Assembly (NCBI RefSeq): GCF_024919295.1
Contig: NZ_JANWTC010000003.1
Coordinates: forward strand, 186,001-250,000
DNA length: 64,000 nt
DNA from: Corynebacterium lemuris
GTDB lineage: Bacteria; Actinomycetota; Actinomycetes; Mycobacteriales; Mycobacteriaceae
Reading direction: 5' to 3'
A program made the position numbers and the translations under genes. Of this stretch, positions 25,013-34,272 are shown one piece after another. The notes under the pieces were generated by a model that was not told where the DNA came from, made no database searches, and was given only the letters and a program-made list of their open reading frames with translations. How positions within the stretch are numbered: position 1 is the first letter of the stretch; the number at the start of each line of letters is the position of its first letter.

Positions 25013-26063
25013 GCACCGTCACCGTCATCGGTGGCGGGCTGGTCGGCCTGGCCACCGCCTTCCGCCTGGCCGAGCGCGGCCACGGTGTCACCCTCGTCGA
25101 CCCGTCCCCCGCCTCCGAGGCGACGCACCACGCCGGCGGCATGCTCGCCCCGGTGGCCGAGGTCGTCTACCGGCAGGACTCGCTGTTCCCGCTCATGCTG
25201 CGCTCGGCGGAGCTGTATCCGGGGTTGATCGCGGACGTCGCAAAGCACACCGGGCTGCCCACCGGGTACCGCACCGAGGGCACCCTCGTCGTGGCCGCGG
25301 ACCGCGCGGATGCCACACACCTGGCGGAACTCACGGACTACCAGGCGGCCCACGGGATGAGCGCGGAGCGGCTGCCGCTGCGCCGGGCACGGCAGCTGGA
25401 ACCGGGGTTGAGCCCACAGCTGGCCGGCGCCGTGCACATCCCGGGCGACCACCAGGTCAACCCACGGATGTTCGCCGCAGCGCTCCTCGATGCGCTGGGC
25501 AACCTCGGCGTGGAGATCATCCGGGAACAGGCCACCGGACTGCCGGGGGGACAGACCATCCTGGCCAACGGCCTCGGCGCCACCGCGCTGTACCCCGGCC
25601 TGCAGCTGCGGCCCGTCCACGGCGACATCCTGCGCCTGGGTGTGCCGCGGTACCTCGATCCCCTGCTCAGCCGCGTAGTGCGCGGTTTCGTGGCGGACCG
25701 GCCGGTCTACCTCATCCCGCGCACCGACGGTACCCTCGCGATCGGGGCCACCTCCCGCGAGGATGACCGCCCCACCCCGCGGGCCGGTGGGGTCCATGAT
25801 CTGCTGCGCGACGCCGTCCGGCTGGTCCCCGGCGTGGAGGAATGCGATTTCCTCGAGGCCACCACCGGCGCGCGCCCCGGCACCCCGGACGATCTGCCCT
25901 ATCTGGGCCGGGTCTCCGGAGACCTGATCATCTCGACGGGGTATTTCCGCCACGGGATCCTGCTCACCGCGCTGGCCGCCGAGGTGACGCTCGCGCTGGT
26001 GGAGGGCCGCGATCCCGGCATTGATCTCTCCGCCTGTGAACCGAACCGACACCAGGAGTTGCC

Positions 26064-26067
<4 letters not shown>
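25009..26067 (+). CDS. thiO: glycine oxidase ThiO
   Basis: FAD-dependent deaminating oxidase that turns glycine to the iminoacetate needed by ThiG. The 352-residue product begins with the dinucleotide motif VTVIGGGLVGLATAFRLAER, followed by VTLVDPSPASEATHHAGGML, a substrate domain with LRLGVPRYLDPLL and VYLIPRTDGTLAIGATSRED, and the C-terminal FAD block DLIISTGYFRHGILLTALAA. ATG 25009 overlaps the thiE stop; its own stop overlaps the thiS ATG by 4 nt. Confidence 0.94.
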
Positions 26068-27046
<979 letters not shown>

Positions 27047-28120
27047 TTGACCGTGACCCTGCCTGATTCCGAGCTGCGCCGCACCGCCCGCCAGCTGGCC
27101 CTGCCCGGCTGGGGCATCGGGCAGCAGCAGCGCCTGTTCAACTCCCATGTCCTGGTCATCGGCGGTGGCGGGCTGGGCTGCCCGGCCATGCAGTCCCTGG
27201 CCTCCGCCGGCGTGGGGCATATCTCCGTCATCGATGACGACACCGTCGACATCACCAACATCCACCGCCAGATCCTCTTCGGTGCCGGGGACGTCGGCCG
27301 CCCCAAGGTGGAGGTCGCCGCGGAACGCCTGCGCCAGCTGCAGCCGGACATTACCGTCACGCCGCTGAACAAACGCCTGACCGTCGACAATGCGGTGGAG
27401 ATCCTCGCTGGCGTGGACCTGGTGCTCGATGGTTCGGATTCCTTCACCACCAAATATCTGGTGGCCGATGCCGCCGAGATCACCGGAACGCCCCTGGTCT
27501 GGGGCACGGTGCTGCGCTTCCGGGGCGATGTCTGCCTGTGGGCCGACGGTGTGGGCCTGCGTGACCTCTTCCCTGTCCAGCCCACCGGTGACTCGATCCC
27601 GGACTGTGCCACCGCCGGGGTCCTCGGTGCCACCACCGCCACCATCGGGGCGATGATGGCCACTGAGGCGATCAAATTCCTCGCCGGGTTGCCCACCCAG
27701 CCTGGCCGCATGCTCAGCTATGACGCGTTGACCGCGACGACCCGCAGCTTCACTGTCGTCGCCGATCCGCAGCGCCCGCGGGTGAGCGCCCTGCAGCCCG
27801 ACTACGCCGACGCCGTCTGTACGGTGGGCCCCTCACCGGAGGAGCTGCTTGACAGCGTCCGCGCCGGCCACGCCACCCTCCTGGACCTCCGCGAACCGCA
27901 CGAGTGGCTGCTCGACGACTCGCTGGCTGAGCTGGCCCCGGTGCGTCTGCCGCTCTCCACGGTCTCCGGACCGGAGTCTGTCCGCGAGGCCCTGGGTGAG
28001 GCGCAGCGGGTGATCGTCCACTGCGCCTCCGGGGTGCGCAGCGCCGAGTTCTGCCGCACCTGGGCGGATCTGGGCTATGAGCTGGTGGACCTGCCCGGCG
28101 GCATCAACGCGCTGGACTGA
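27047..28120 (+). CDS. thiF: ThiF-type adenylyltransferase with C-terminal rhodanese domain
   Basis: E1-like enzyme that activates ThiS. The 357-residue product has the ATP-binding motif VLVIGGGGLGCPAMQSLA, the DDDTVDITNIHRQILF block, DGSDSFTTKYLVADAA and DCATAGVLGATTATIG with the conserved Cys. Residues about 262-357 are a rhodanese domain (LLDLREPHEWLL; active Cys in VIVHCASGVRSAE), which can bring the sulfur. The CxxC zinc ligands of MoeB are not seen. The start is TTG 27047 immediately after the thiG stop, or GTG 27053. Fusion of ThiF/MoeB with rhodanese is common in actinobacteria. Confidence 0.92.
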   Translation: MTVTLPDSELRRTARQLALPGWGIGQQQRLFNSHVLVIGGGGLGCPAMQSLASAGVGHISVIDDDTVDITNIHRQILFGAGDVGRPKVEVAAERLRQLQPDITVTPLNKRLTVDNAVEILAGVDLVLDGSDSFTTKYLVADAAEITGTPLVWGTVLRFRGDVCLWADGVGLRDLFPVQPTGDSIPDCATAGVLGATTATIGAMMATEAIKFLAGLPTQPGRMLSYDALTATTRSFTVVADPQRPRVSALQPDYADAVCTVGPSPEELLDSVRAGHATLLDLREPHEWLLDDSLAELAPVRLPLSTVSGPESVREALGEAQRVIVHCASGVRSAEFCRTWADLGYELVDLPGGINALD

Positions 28121-28123
28121 GCC

Positions 28124-28852
28124 GTGTTCCTCACCGCCGCACGTCTCGACGTCCCCCCGGAGCGCGTGGCCCGCCACCTCGCCCGGTTACCGGTGGTGGC
28201 TGCGCTGGCTGGTGACGGGCTGGAATTCACGACCCCGGTCACCGCGCTCACCGGGGAGAACGGCGTGGGAAAATCCACCCTGCTGGAGGCCCTGGCCGTC
28301 GGGATGGGCACCAACCCGGAGGGTGGTTCGCGCCATGCCCGCTTCGCCAGCCTCGACCAGTCGGTCTCACCGCTGCACCACTGGCTCACGCTGAGCCGGC
28401 GCCGTAACCCCCGCGACGCCTTCTTCCTGCGCGGGGAATCCTTCCTCAACCTCGCCGGCTACTACGCCGGACTGGAACCTGCACCCCGGGGCCCACGCAT
28501 GGATGATCTGCAGGAAATGAGCCACGGACAGTCCCTCCTGGCGCTGTTCGACCGGCGTTTCCACACCGACGGCCTGTTCTTCCTTGACGAACCGGAGGCC
28601 GGCCTGTCGGTCCTGCGCCAGCTGGAACTGCTCGGCCGGCTCCACCACCTGGCGGCTGCCGGCGCCCAGATCATCATGGCCACCCACTCCCCCGTTCTGT
28701 TGGCGGTGCCCGGCGCGCAGATCCTCGAGATCAGCACTGAGGGGATCCGGCCCCGTGACTTCGAGGACACTGAGGCGGTGCATGCCGCCCGGGAATTTGT
28801 CGCGGACCCGGAGGGCACGGCCGCCTTCCTCACCGCAGAGGAGGGGGCATGA
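28124..28852 (+). CDS. small ABC/AAA-type ATPase (COG3910-like), first of a tandem pair
   Basis: 242-residue cytosolic ATPase with no membrane or coiled-coil part. Walker A ALTGENGVGKSTLLEALAVG (about 38-56), a signature-like MSHGQSLLALF, Walker B GLFFLDEPEAGLSV and H-motif IIMATHSPVLL: the layout of predicted ATPases I place in COG3910. The GTG start at 28124 is 3 nt after the thiF stop, so it is probably read from the thi mRNA. The second copy starts 4 nt before its stop. The pair shares clear homology but is diverged. No substrate or partner is known; a link to thiamine uptake or thiazole recycling is only guilt by association. Confidence 0.83.
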   Translation: MFLTAARLDVPPERVARHLARLPVVAALAGDGLEFTTPVTALTGENGVGKSTLLEALAVGMGTNPEGGSRHARFASLDQSVSPLHHWLTLSRRRNPRDAFFLRGESFLNLAGYYAGLEPAPRGPRMDDLQEMSHGQSLLALFDRRFHTDGLFFLDEPEAGLSVLRQLELLGRLHHLAAAGAQIIMATHSPVLLAVPGAQILEISTEGIRPRDFEDTEAVHAAREFVADPEGTAAFLTAEEGA

Positions 28853-29577
28853 CCCCGTTCATCCACGACTATTTCCTCCGCGCTCCCTCAGCCACCGACA
28901 AGACACCGCCGTGGGTCTTCGAGGTGCCCGCTTTCCGGGCGCTGCGGGAGCGGGGCCGACTGTCTCTGGATCGGCCGGTCACGCTGCTCACGGGGGAGAA
29001 CGGCGTGGGCAAGTCCACCCTGCTGGAGGGCATCGCCGTCAGCTGCGGTTTCAATGACACGGGTGGTCCTTTCGGTGCGCAGGTGGGCAGCCGGGTCAAT
29101 CCCCTGCGTCACGTCGCCACCGTCCGGCGGAGTGCCCGCGCGATGGACGGCTATTTCCTGAGGGCCGAGGCCCACTTCAACATCGCCACCGAATACGGCA
29201 GCAGCGCCCCGGGGGCGGTGGACCTGCACCGGATGTCCCACGGGGAATCCGTGATGCAGGTGGTGCAGCAGGCCTTCCACGGCAACGGGCTCTATCTGCT
29301 CGATGAACCGGAGTCCGGGCTGTCGATGATCCGGCAGATGGCGCTGCTCGCCGAACTGCATGGGGTGGCGCAGGCGGGGGCCCAGCTGATCATCGCCACC
29401 CACTCCCCCGTCCTGCTCGCCCTGCCGGGTGCGCAGATCTGGGAATTCACCGCCGAGGGGGAGCTGCTCCGGGGCTTGACGGTGGAGGAGACGACGGCTT
29501 TCCGGGCCCTGCGGGATTTCCTGGCGGATCCTCAAGGCATCGCGGAGTTCATGGTGGAGGCGACGGATCCGGACTAG
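28849..29577 (+). CDS. small ABC/AAA-type ATPase (COG3910-like), second of a tandem pair
   Basis: 242 residues, the same length as its upstream paralogue. Walker A LLTGENGVGKSTLLEGIAVS, signature-like MSHGESVMQVVQQAF, Walker B GLYLLDEPESGLSM and IIATHSPVLLALPGAQIWEF. A longer N-terminus (MTPFIHDYFLRAPSATDKTP) precedes the core. ATGA overlap with the first copy suggests a fixed stoichiometry, perhaps a heterodimer, as ABC ATPases need two composite sites. Followed after 11 nt by the amidohydrolase gene. Confidence 0.83.
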   Translation: MTPFIHDYFLRAPSATDKTPPWVFEVPAFRALRERGRLSLDRPVTLLTGENGVGKSTLLEGIAVSCGFNDTGGPFGAQVGSRVNPLRHVATVRRSARAMDGYFLRAEAHFNIATEYGSSAPGAVDLHRMSHGESVMQVVQQAFHGNGLYLLDEPESGLSMIRQMALLAELHGVAQAGAQLIIATHSPVLLALPGAQIWEFTAEGELLRGLTVEETTAFRALRDFLADPQGIAEFMVEATDPD

Positions 29578-29588
29578 AAAGGACGGGT

Positions 29589-30338
29589 ATGCCACGTCTC
29601 TTCGACGCCCACTTCCACATCATCGACCCGGCCCACCCGCTGGTGGAGAACAACGGCTACCTGCCCGAGCCCTTCACCACGCGGGACTACCTCGCCCGGG
29701 TCAAGGACCTGAAGGTTGCGGGTGGGGCTGTGGTATCCGGTTCCTTCCAGGCCTTCGACCAGGGTTATCTTCTCGACGCCCTGGCGCAGCTGGGGCCGAA
29801 TTTTGTCGGCGTCACCCAGCTTCCGGCGGGCACCCCTGACGGGCGGATCCGGGAGCTTGCCGACGCCGGCGTGCGCGCCGTCCGCTTCAACCTCCGCCGC
29901 GGCGGTTCCGCGGGGCTGGCGGATCTCGACCGCTTCGCCCGGCGCGTGCATGACCTGGTCGGCTGGCACACCGAGCTCTACGTCGACAGCCGTGAGCTTG
30001 AGGAGCTCTCCCCCACCTTGAACTCCCTGCCGGCGGTGAGCATCGACCACCTGGGGCTGCACCCCGACGGTCTGCCCGCCCTGCTGCGGCTGGTGGAGGT
30101 GGGGGTGAAGGTCAAGGCCACCGGCTTCGGCCGCATCGACCTCGATCCGGTGGCGGCGGTGAAGGCGATCATGGCCGTCGACCCAGGCGCACTCATGGTG
30201 GGCACCGACCTGCCCTCCACGCGGGCCAGGCGTCCCTTCGAGGACCACGACCTGGAGATCATCGCCGAGACGGTGGGCCCCGAGCACGTCGAGACCGTGT
30301 TCCGGGGCAACGCGGAGGCGTTCTACCTCAGGGCCTGA
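29589..30338 (+). CDS. amidohydrolase-superfamily TIM-barrel hydrolase (PDC lactonase-like, COG3618)
   Basis: 249-residue metal-dependent hydrolase. It opens with LFDAHFHIIDPAHPLV (HxH metal ligands), has RAVRFNLRRGG, ELYVDSRE, AVSIDHLGL and VKVKATGFGR strand ends, and closes with GTDLPSTRARRPFEDHDLE (catalytic Asp after strand 8). The pattern fits 2-pyrone-4,6-dicarboxylate lactonase-like enzymes, but substrate cannot be assigned. Start ATG 29589 after AAAGGACGGGT. It appears to be the last gene of the thi-led operon, and its 3' end overlaps convergent wecB by 16 nt. Confidence 0.8.
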   Translation: MPRLFDAHFHIIDPAHPLVENNGYLPEPFTTRDYLARVKDLKVAGGAVVSGSFQAFDQGYLLDALAQLGPNFVGVTQLPAGTPDGRIRELADAGVRAVRFNLRRGGSAGLADLDRFARRVHDLVGWHTELYVDSRELEELSPTLNSLPAVSIDHLGLHPDGLPALLRLVEVGVKVKATGFGRIDLDPVAAVKAIMAVDPGALMVGTDLPSTRARRPFEDHDLEIIAETVGPEHVETVFRGNAEAFYLRA

Positions 30339-31498
30339 ACCGCAGGGGTGGCCCCCACCCTGAACTCCTCGATGCGCTCCCCCACACCCAGCAGTTCAGC
30401 GATCGCCGCGACGCATCGCTCAGCGGCCCGGCCGTCACCGTAGGGGTTGACGGCATTGGCCATGGCTGCGTAGGCGGCAGGATCATCCAGAAGATGCTGG
30501 ACCTCCTGGATGATGCGTCGGCGATCCGTCCCGATCAGCTTCACGGTTCCGGCGGTCACCGCTTCCGGGCGCTCTGTGTTCTCCCGCATCACCAGAACCG
30601 GCTTACCCAGTGAAGGTGCCTCCTCCTGGACGCCCCCCGAATCCGTGAGGACCAGGGTGGAACGGTTCATCAGGCTGGTGAACTGGTCGTAGGGCAGCGG
30701 GTCGGTGACGATGACGTTCTCCATCTTCTTCACCTCCGGCAGGACCGCCTCCCGTACCCTCGGGTTGAGGTGCAGCGGCAGCGCAAGAATCACGTCCGGG
30801 TACAGTCGGGCGAGTTCCTGGATCGCCGAGCCGATCTCCACCATGGCATCGAGGTTCTCCCGGCGGTGGGTGGTGACCAGGACGAGGCGCCTGTCCGAGG
30901 CCACGGCCGCGGCCAGCGGCGGGTCGTCGAAGTCCACCTTCTGTTTCGCCACCGTCAGCAAGGCATCGATGACGGTGTTACCGGTGACCACGATGTCGGC
31001 GGGGTCGAAATTCTCCAGTATCAGATTCTCTCGGGCCGCTTCGGTGGGGGCGAGATGCAGGGAGGCCACCTGGCTGATCACCCGGCGATTCGCCTCCTCG
31101 GGGAAGGGCGAAGCGATGTTGCCGGTGCGCAGTCCCGCCTCGATATGGACAACTCTGGTGCCCCGGTTGAAACCGGCCAGCGCAGCCACCATCGCCGTGG
31201 AGGTGTCTCCCTGGGAGACGATGACCTCGGGCTGTTCCCTTTCGATGATCACATCCAGACCCGCGAGGGCACGGGAAGCCAGTTCGTTGAGGGCCTGGCC
31301 CTGCTTCATCAGGCCCAGGTTATGGCGGGGGCTGATACCGAAAATGCTGTTGACCTGCTTCAGCATTTCCCGGTGTTGACCGGTGGAAACCGGGATGGAC
31401 TCGAAACGTACATCATTCTGCAGGTGGGAAAGTATGGGGGCCACCTTGATAGCCTCGGGACGGGTGCCGTAAACGGTCATGATCTTGGGGAGGGACAT
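30323..31498 (-). CDS. wecB: UDP-N-acetylglucosamine 2-epimerase (non-hydrolysing)
   Basis: Interconverts UDP-GlcNAc and UDP-ManNAc. The 391-residue product has the GT-B-like fold blocks KIMTVYGTRPEAIKVAPI, STGQHREML, VSQGDTSTAMVAALAGF, VHIEAGLRTGNIASPFPEE, HRRENLD and LTDSGGVQEEAPSLGKPVL followed by MRENTERPEAV. ATG 31498 has AGAAGG 9 nt upstream. It lies downstream of the exopolysaccharide genes on the same strand after a 246-nt gap, so it may supply UDP-ManNAc to that locus. Corynebacteria need not otherwise have this enzyme. Confidence 0.94.
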   Translation of the reverse strand: MSLPKIMTVYGTRPEAIKVAPILSHLQNDVRFESIPVSTGQHREMLKQVNSIFGISPRHNLGLMKQGQALNELASRALAGLDVIIEREQPEVIVSQGDTSTAMVAALAGFNRGTRVVHIEAGLRTGNIASPFPEEANRRVISQVASLHLAPTEAARENLILENFDPADIVVTGNTVIDALLTVAKQKVDFDDPPLAAAVASDRRLVLVTTHRRENLDAMVEIGSAIQELARLYPDVILALPLHLNPRVREAVLPEVKKMENVIVTDPLPYDQFTSLMNRSTLVLTDSGGVQEEAPSLGKPVLVMRENTERPEAVTAGTVKLIGTDRRRIIQEVQHLLDDPAAYAAMANAVNPYGDGRAAERCVAAIAELLGVGERIEEFRVGATPAVQALR

Positions 31499-31744
31499 TG
31501 TGGGTTACCTTCTCGTCTGGATATGTCTCAACAATTGGTGAAGCAAAGTACGCTCCGTACGGAATCACCCCGGATAACAGACCTCTCCGGAACAGTTCCT
31601 CCACCAGGTCCCCGGGAACGAAACCGAGTACCTGCTGAACATTCACTTGTCGCCTCTTTCGCGGATTTCCCGTCGGGCAGTCCCCGTGTCCGAGGCACAT
31701 CATCATGTCGGTCAGGTGCGCACCACCAGGCGCCGGAGCACGTT
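31499..31744. other. intergenic region between DUF2334 gene and wecB
   Basis: 246 nt on the minus strand between the DUF2334 stop and the wecB ATG. No clear terminator. A minus-strand open frame crosses from here into wecB in another frame, but it has no ribosome-binding site or recognisable motif. It may carry a wecB promoter. Confidence 0.45.
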
Positions 31745-33532
31745 TTACAGTTCCGTGGAGGGAACGAATGTGTATCCGAGATCAGTGATGCCCGTGACTA
31801 CTTCATCCAGGTAATCGACATCCAGATACGGGTGGAAGAAAAAACTGGCGGTGGATTCCCGAACCACAAGATTCCGCTTCGCGTTGTCCACCAGAAATGC
31901 CGGCGGGCGGGGCGGGTGGTTGTTCTGCATTTCCTCGGACACGTTCCCGAGGTTCTCGGGGAGAACCGTGGTGCCGTAGACATCGTGGACCCGGTACGGG
32001 AAGATCTGGGTGAAGTCCGAGTCCTCCTCGAATTCGACACCTGAGGTAAGACCAGGGAAATAGTGGACCCGCTCATAGCGGTAGTCGTAGTACTCGCTGA
32101 TTGCCTGGTAAGCGTTCGGCGATGCACTGTAGTGGGGAACCTCGAACTGATCCGGTTCGCCCAGTCCCGCATCAACCATGATTTTTCGCCCAGCCGCCAA
32201 CCGTTCTGCATGATCCTCGACTTTGTCCCAGCTGACCGGTCCGGTCAGCTGGACCCACGATTCCTGACGGCACTCCTCGAACTGCAGGGGCGGGAATTGA
32301 TTGTCACTGCACCTCGAGCGGTAGAACTCGTAGTCGGCGCCGCTGGTCGCGCCGGGGTACGGGTTGTGGGTTGTCCCGTACTGGTGGCTGGTTCCGTGTT
32401 GGATCAGGGTCCCTCCGCGCTCCTGCATGTACTTCAGCGCCTTGACCACCTTGGGCCGGTCCAGCAGTGACAGCCCGTAATGCCGGACCGGGTCGGAGTC
32501 GGGGACCTCGGATACGTGGAAAGGAACCACGGCCACCTGGAATGGGATGCCCCGCTCATGCAGGTAGTCGGCGACGCGGCGCAGCACCCGCGGGTCAGCC
32601 TCAGGCCCTACGTCCTCAAACCGGACTGCGGCCTTCTTCGTCGGCACTGTCCCAGGCGCCAGCAGGTCATAGAAGAGGTCCGCATAGGCCAGGTGATGGG
32701 TGTTCTCATAGATGACATCCAGGGGGATATCGGTGACGTAGGTGAGGTGACCGGTGCGGACCGCCCAGGGGAATTCCGTTCCTGACGTGCCCCGGCATTC
32801 CCTCGGTGTGGAACGCGTTCCGCAGACCGCAGTGCCCAGCACCTCGACCTTCTCCGGGTCGATGATCGCCGGCACGTGGATGGACCCCCCGAACTCCGAC
32901 CGCTCAAGTTCCTCGTCCTTGTAGACGATCTTGGTGATCGCGTCTTTTTCATTAACTTCGGTAGAGCTGGGCAGCCATCCATACCGGGCACCGAATGCCT
33001 CCGCTTCGGGAGATCCCTCATAGTTGCTCAAATTTTCAATATTGGCTCCCACCCAGAGGATCTTGGTACGCCTGTCGAGCATGTCCTGGATCAGAAAGTG
33101 CGGCAGCTCCTGTCCGAAGCGTGTTCCGACATAGACTGCGGCGTCATAATCATGCATCTGCCCCGGCTGATAGTCGCTTACCTGCAGCATCGTCGACTGG
33201 CCGAAATGAGTGGCGAGGTTCGCCGTACCCAGGGCGTAGAGGTCTGCTTCCGCGCTCTCGGTGTCATAGACCACCAGGGTGTGCTTTCCCCCCTCCTGAC
33301 CGAACGTCGCCGGGAAAACGGGTTTCGTGAGAGGCAGATCCACGTCGGGATCATCCCTGAAGTCGTCGACAAAATCTGCGGCTACCGCGGACTGCTCGCC
33401 CACCCTCAGGGTGTCGTCTGCTACGAAATAGAGCAGGTACGCGGATGCTGACAAACCTGTGATAGTGGCTATGACGATAACCATCAATGCTGATTGTCTA
33501 CCCAAGTTTCCTGTTGCGTGTTTGACCATCAT
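31745..33532 (-). CDS. membrane-anchored DUF2334 (polysaccharide-deacetylase-like) protein
   Basis: 595 residues. An N-terminal anchor (SALMVIVIATITGLSASAYL, about 14-36) places the rest outside. Residues about 80-180 form an unassigned domain (HTLVVYDTESAEADLYALG). From about 290, VRFEDVGPEADPRVLRRVAD and GIPFQVAVVPF, then QHGTSHQYGTTHNPYP, match DUF2334, a family related to NodB-type carbohydrate deacetylases; here the metal-site role would fall to ED and the H-G-x-S-H motif. The ATG 33532 follows AGAGGTG by 6 nt. In operon with the synthase and lipoprotein; predicted to trim N-acetyl groups from the polymer outside the membrane. Confidence 0.8.
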   Translation of the reverse strand: MMVKHATGNLGRQSALMVIVIATITGLSASAYLLYFVADDTLRVGEQSAVAADFVDDFRDDPDVDLPLTKPVFPATFGQEGGKHTLVVYDTESAEADLYALGTANLATHFGQSTMLQVSDYQPGQMHDYDAAVYVGTRFGQELPHFLIQDMLDRRTKILWVGANIENLSNYEGSPEAEAFGARYGWLPSSTEVNEKDAITKIVYKDEELERSEFGGSIHVPAIIDPEKVEVLGTAVCGTRSTPRECRGTSGTEFPWAVRTGHLTYVTDIPLDVIYENTHHLAYADLFYDLLAPGTVPTKKAAVRFEDVGPEADPRVLRRVADYLHERGIPFQVAVVPFHVSEVPDSDPVRHYGLSLLDRPKVVKALKYMQERGGTLIQHGTSHQYGTTHNPYPGATSGADYEFYRSRCSDNQFPPLQFEECRQESWVQLTGPVSWDKVEDHAERLAAGRKIMVDAGLGEPDQFEVPHYSASPNAYQAISEYYDYRYERVHYFPGLTSGVEFEEDSDFTQIFPYRVHDVYGTTVLPENLGNVSEEMQNNHPPRPPAFLVDNAKRNLVVRESTASFFFHPYLDVDYLDEVVTGITDLGYTFVPSTEL

Positions 33533-33612
33533 TAACTACACCTCTTTTAGAGTGCTGCTTTCTCGTGGATGTGTTGCAATTCCGGATTCCAGAATCAGAT
33601 CCTGGACCTCGT

Positions 33613-34272
33613 TCAGCCGCTCCCGTCTGAAGGGGTCGTGAAATAGAGACCGCTGAATCGGACTCTCGCGTCCTCGGTGTAAAGGCCGATCGCGCCGTGG
33701 TCGTACGGCGTCTCCGTGTCGGTCACCTCACCGAGCAGGTGGTCGTCCGCATATGCCGTGATGGTGTTCCCCATCTGGACTATCCGGACGCGATACTCCT
33801 GGTCCACCGGGAATTTCGGTTCGGTGCCGGACATGAGGAAACGTTGGTTGCCGCGATAGTCGGGATCCTGTTTCGACAGTTCCCAACCGTTCGGCTTGAG
33901 GGCGAGAGCATAGAAATGCTCATCATCCTGGTAGTTCCAGAGGACCCAGCCGACCTCCCATGTGTTGGGGGTGTCGATCCGGACCTGCTCCTCCGTTCGC
34001 ATAAGCATCGAGAAATCGAGGTTGCCCTGGAAGTTCTGCTCTGTCACCACGAGACACGCGTGGGTGACGTCCTCGGCGTCGGCGGCCTTCGGCTGCATGA
34101 TCACACTCTGGTCATCACCGGTGACCGAGCCGAAGCCGTGATACTTCAGACGCCACTGCCCGTAGCGCTCACCTTCTTTCCAGGTACCTGGGTCGCCAGG
34201 GTTACAGGCCACGAGTGCGATGGTGGCCAGCCCGGTGACCATCATCCGGCCGGGAGGACTACGCCAGCTCAT
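33613..34272 (-). CDS. lipoprotein with concanavalin/LamG-like beta-sandwich
   Basis: 219 residues. The signal peptide ends in LVAC, giving an acylated Cys at 23, so it is anchored to the outside of the membrane. The mature part (YGQWRLKYHGFGSVTG, GWVLWNYQDDEHFYALALKP, NGWELSKQDP, YRVRIVQMGNTITAYADD, YDHGAIGLYTEDARVRFSG) has the strand pattern of carbohydrate-binding jelly rolls similar to DUF1080. Such proteins could hold or guide the nascent polymer. ATG overlaps the synthase stop by 4 nt, so it is translationally coupled to it. No catalytic motif was recognised. Confidence 0.75.
   Translation of the reverse strand: MSWRSPPGRMMVTGLATIALVACNPGDPGTWKEGERYGQWRLKYHGFGSVTGDDQSVIMQPKAADAEDVTHACLVVTEQNFQGNLDFSMLMRTEEQVRIDTPNTWEVGWVLWNYQDDEHFYALALKPNGWELSKQDPDYRGNQRFLMSGTEPKFPVDQEYRVRIVQMGNTITAYADDHLLGEVTDTETPYDHGAIGLYTEDARVRFSGLYFTTPSDGSG

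Noticed and set aside
31413..31706. A minus-strand frame beginning MMMCLGHGDCPTGNPRKR in the DUF2334-wecB gap
   Set aside because: It runs into wecB in another frame, has no ribosome-binding site and no family likeness.
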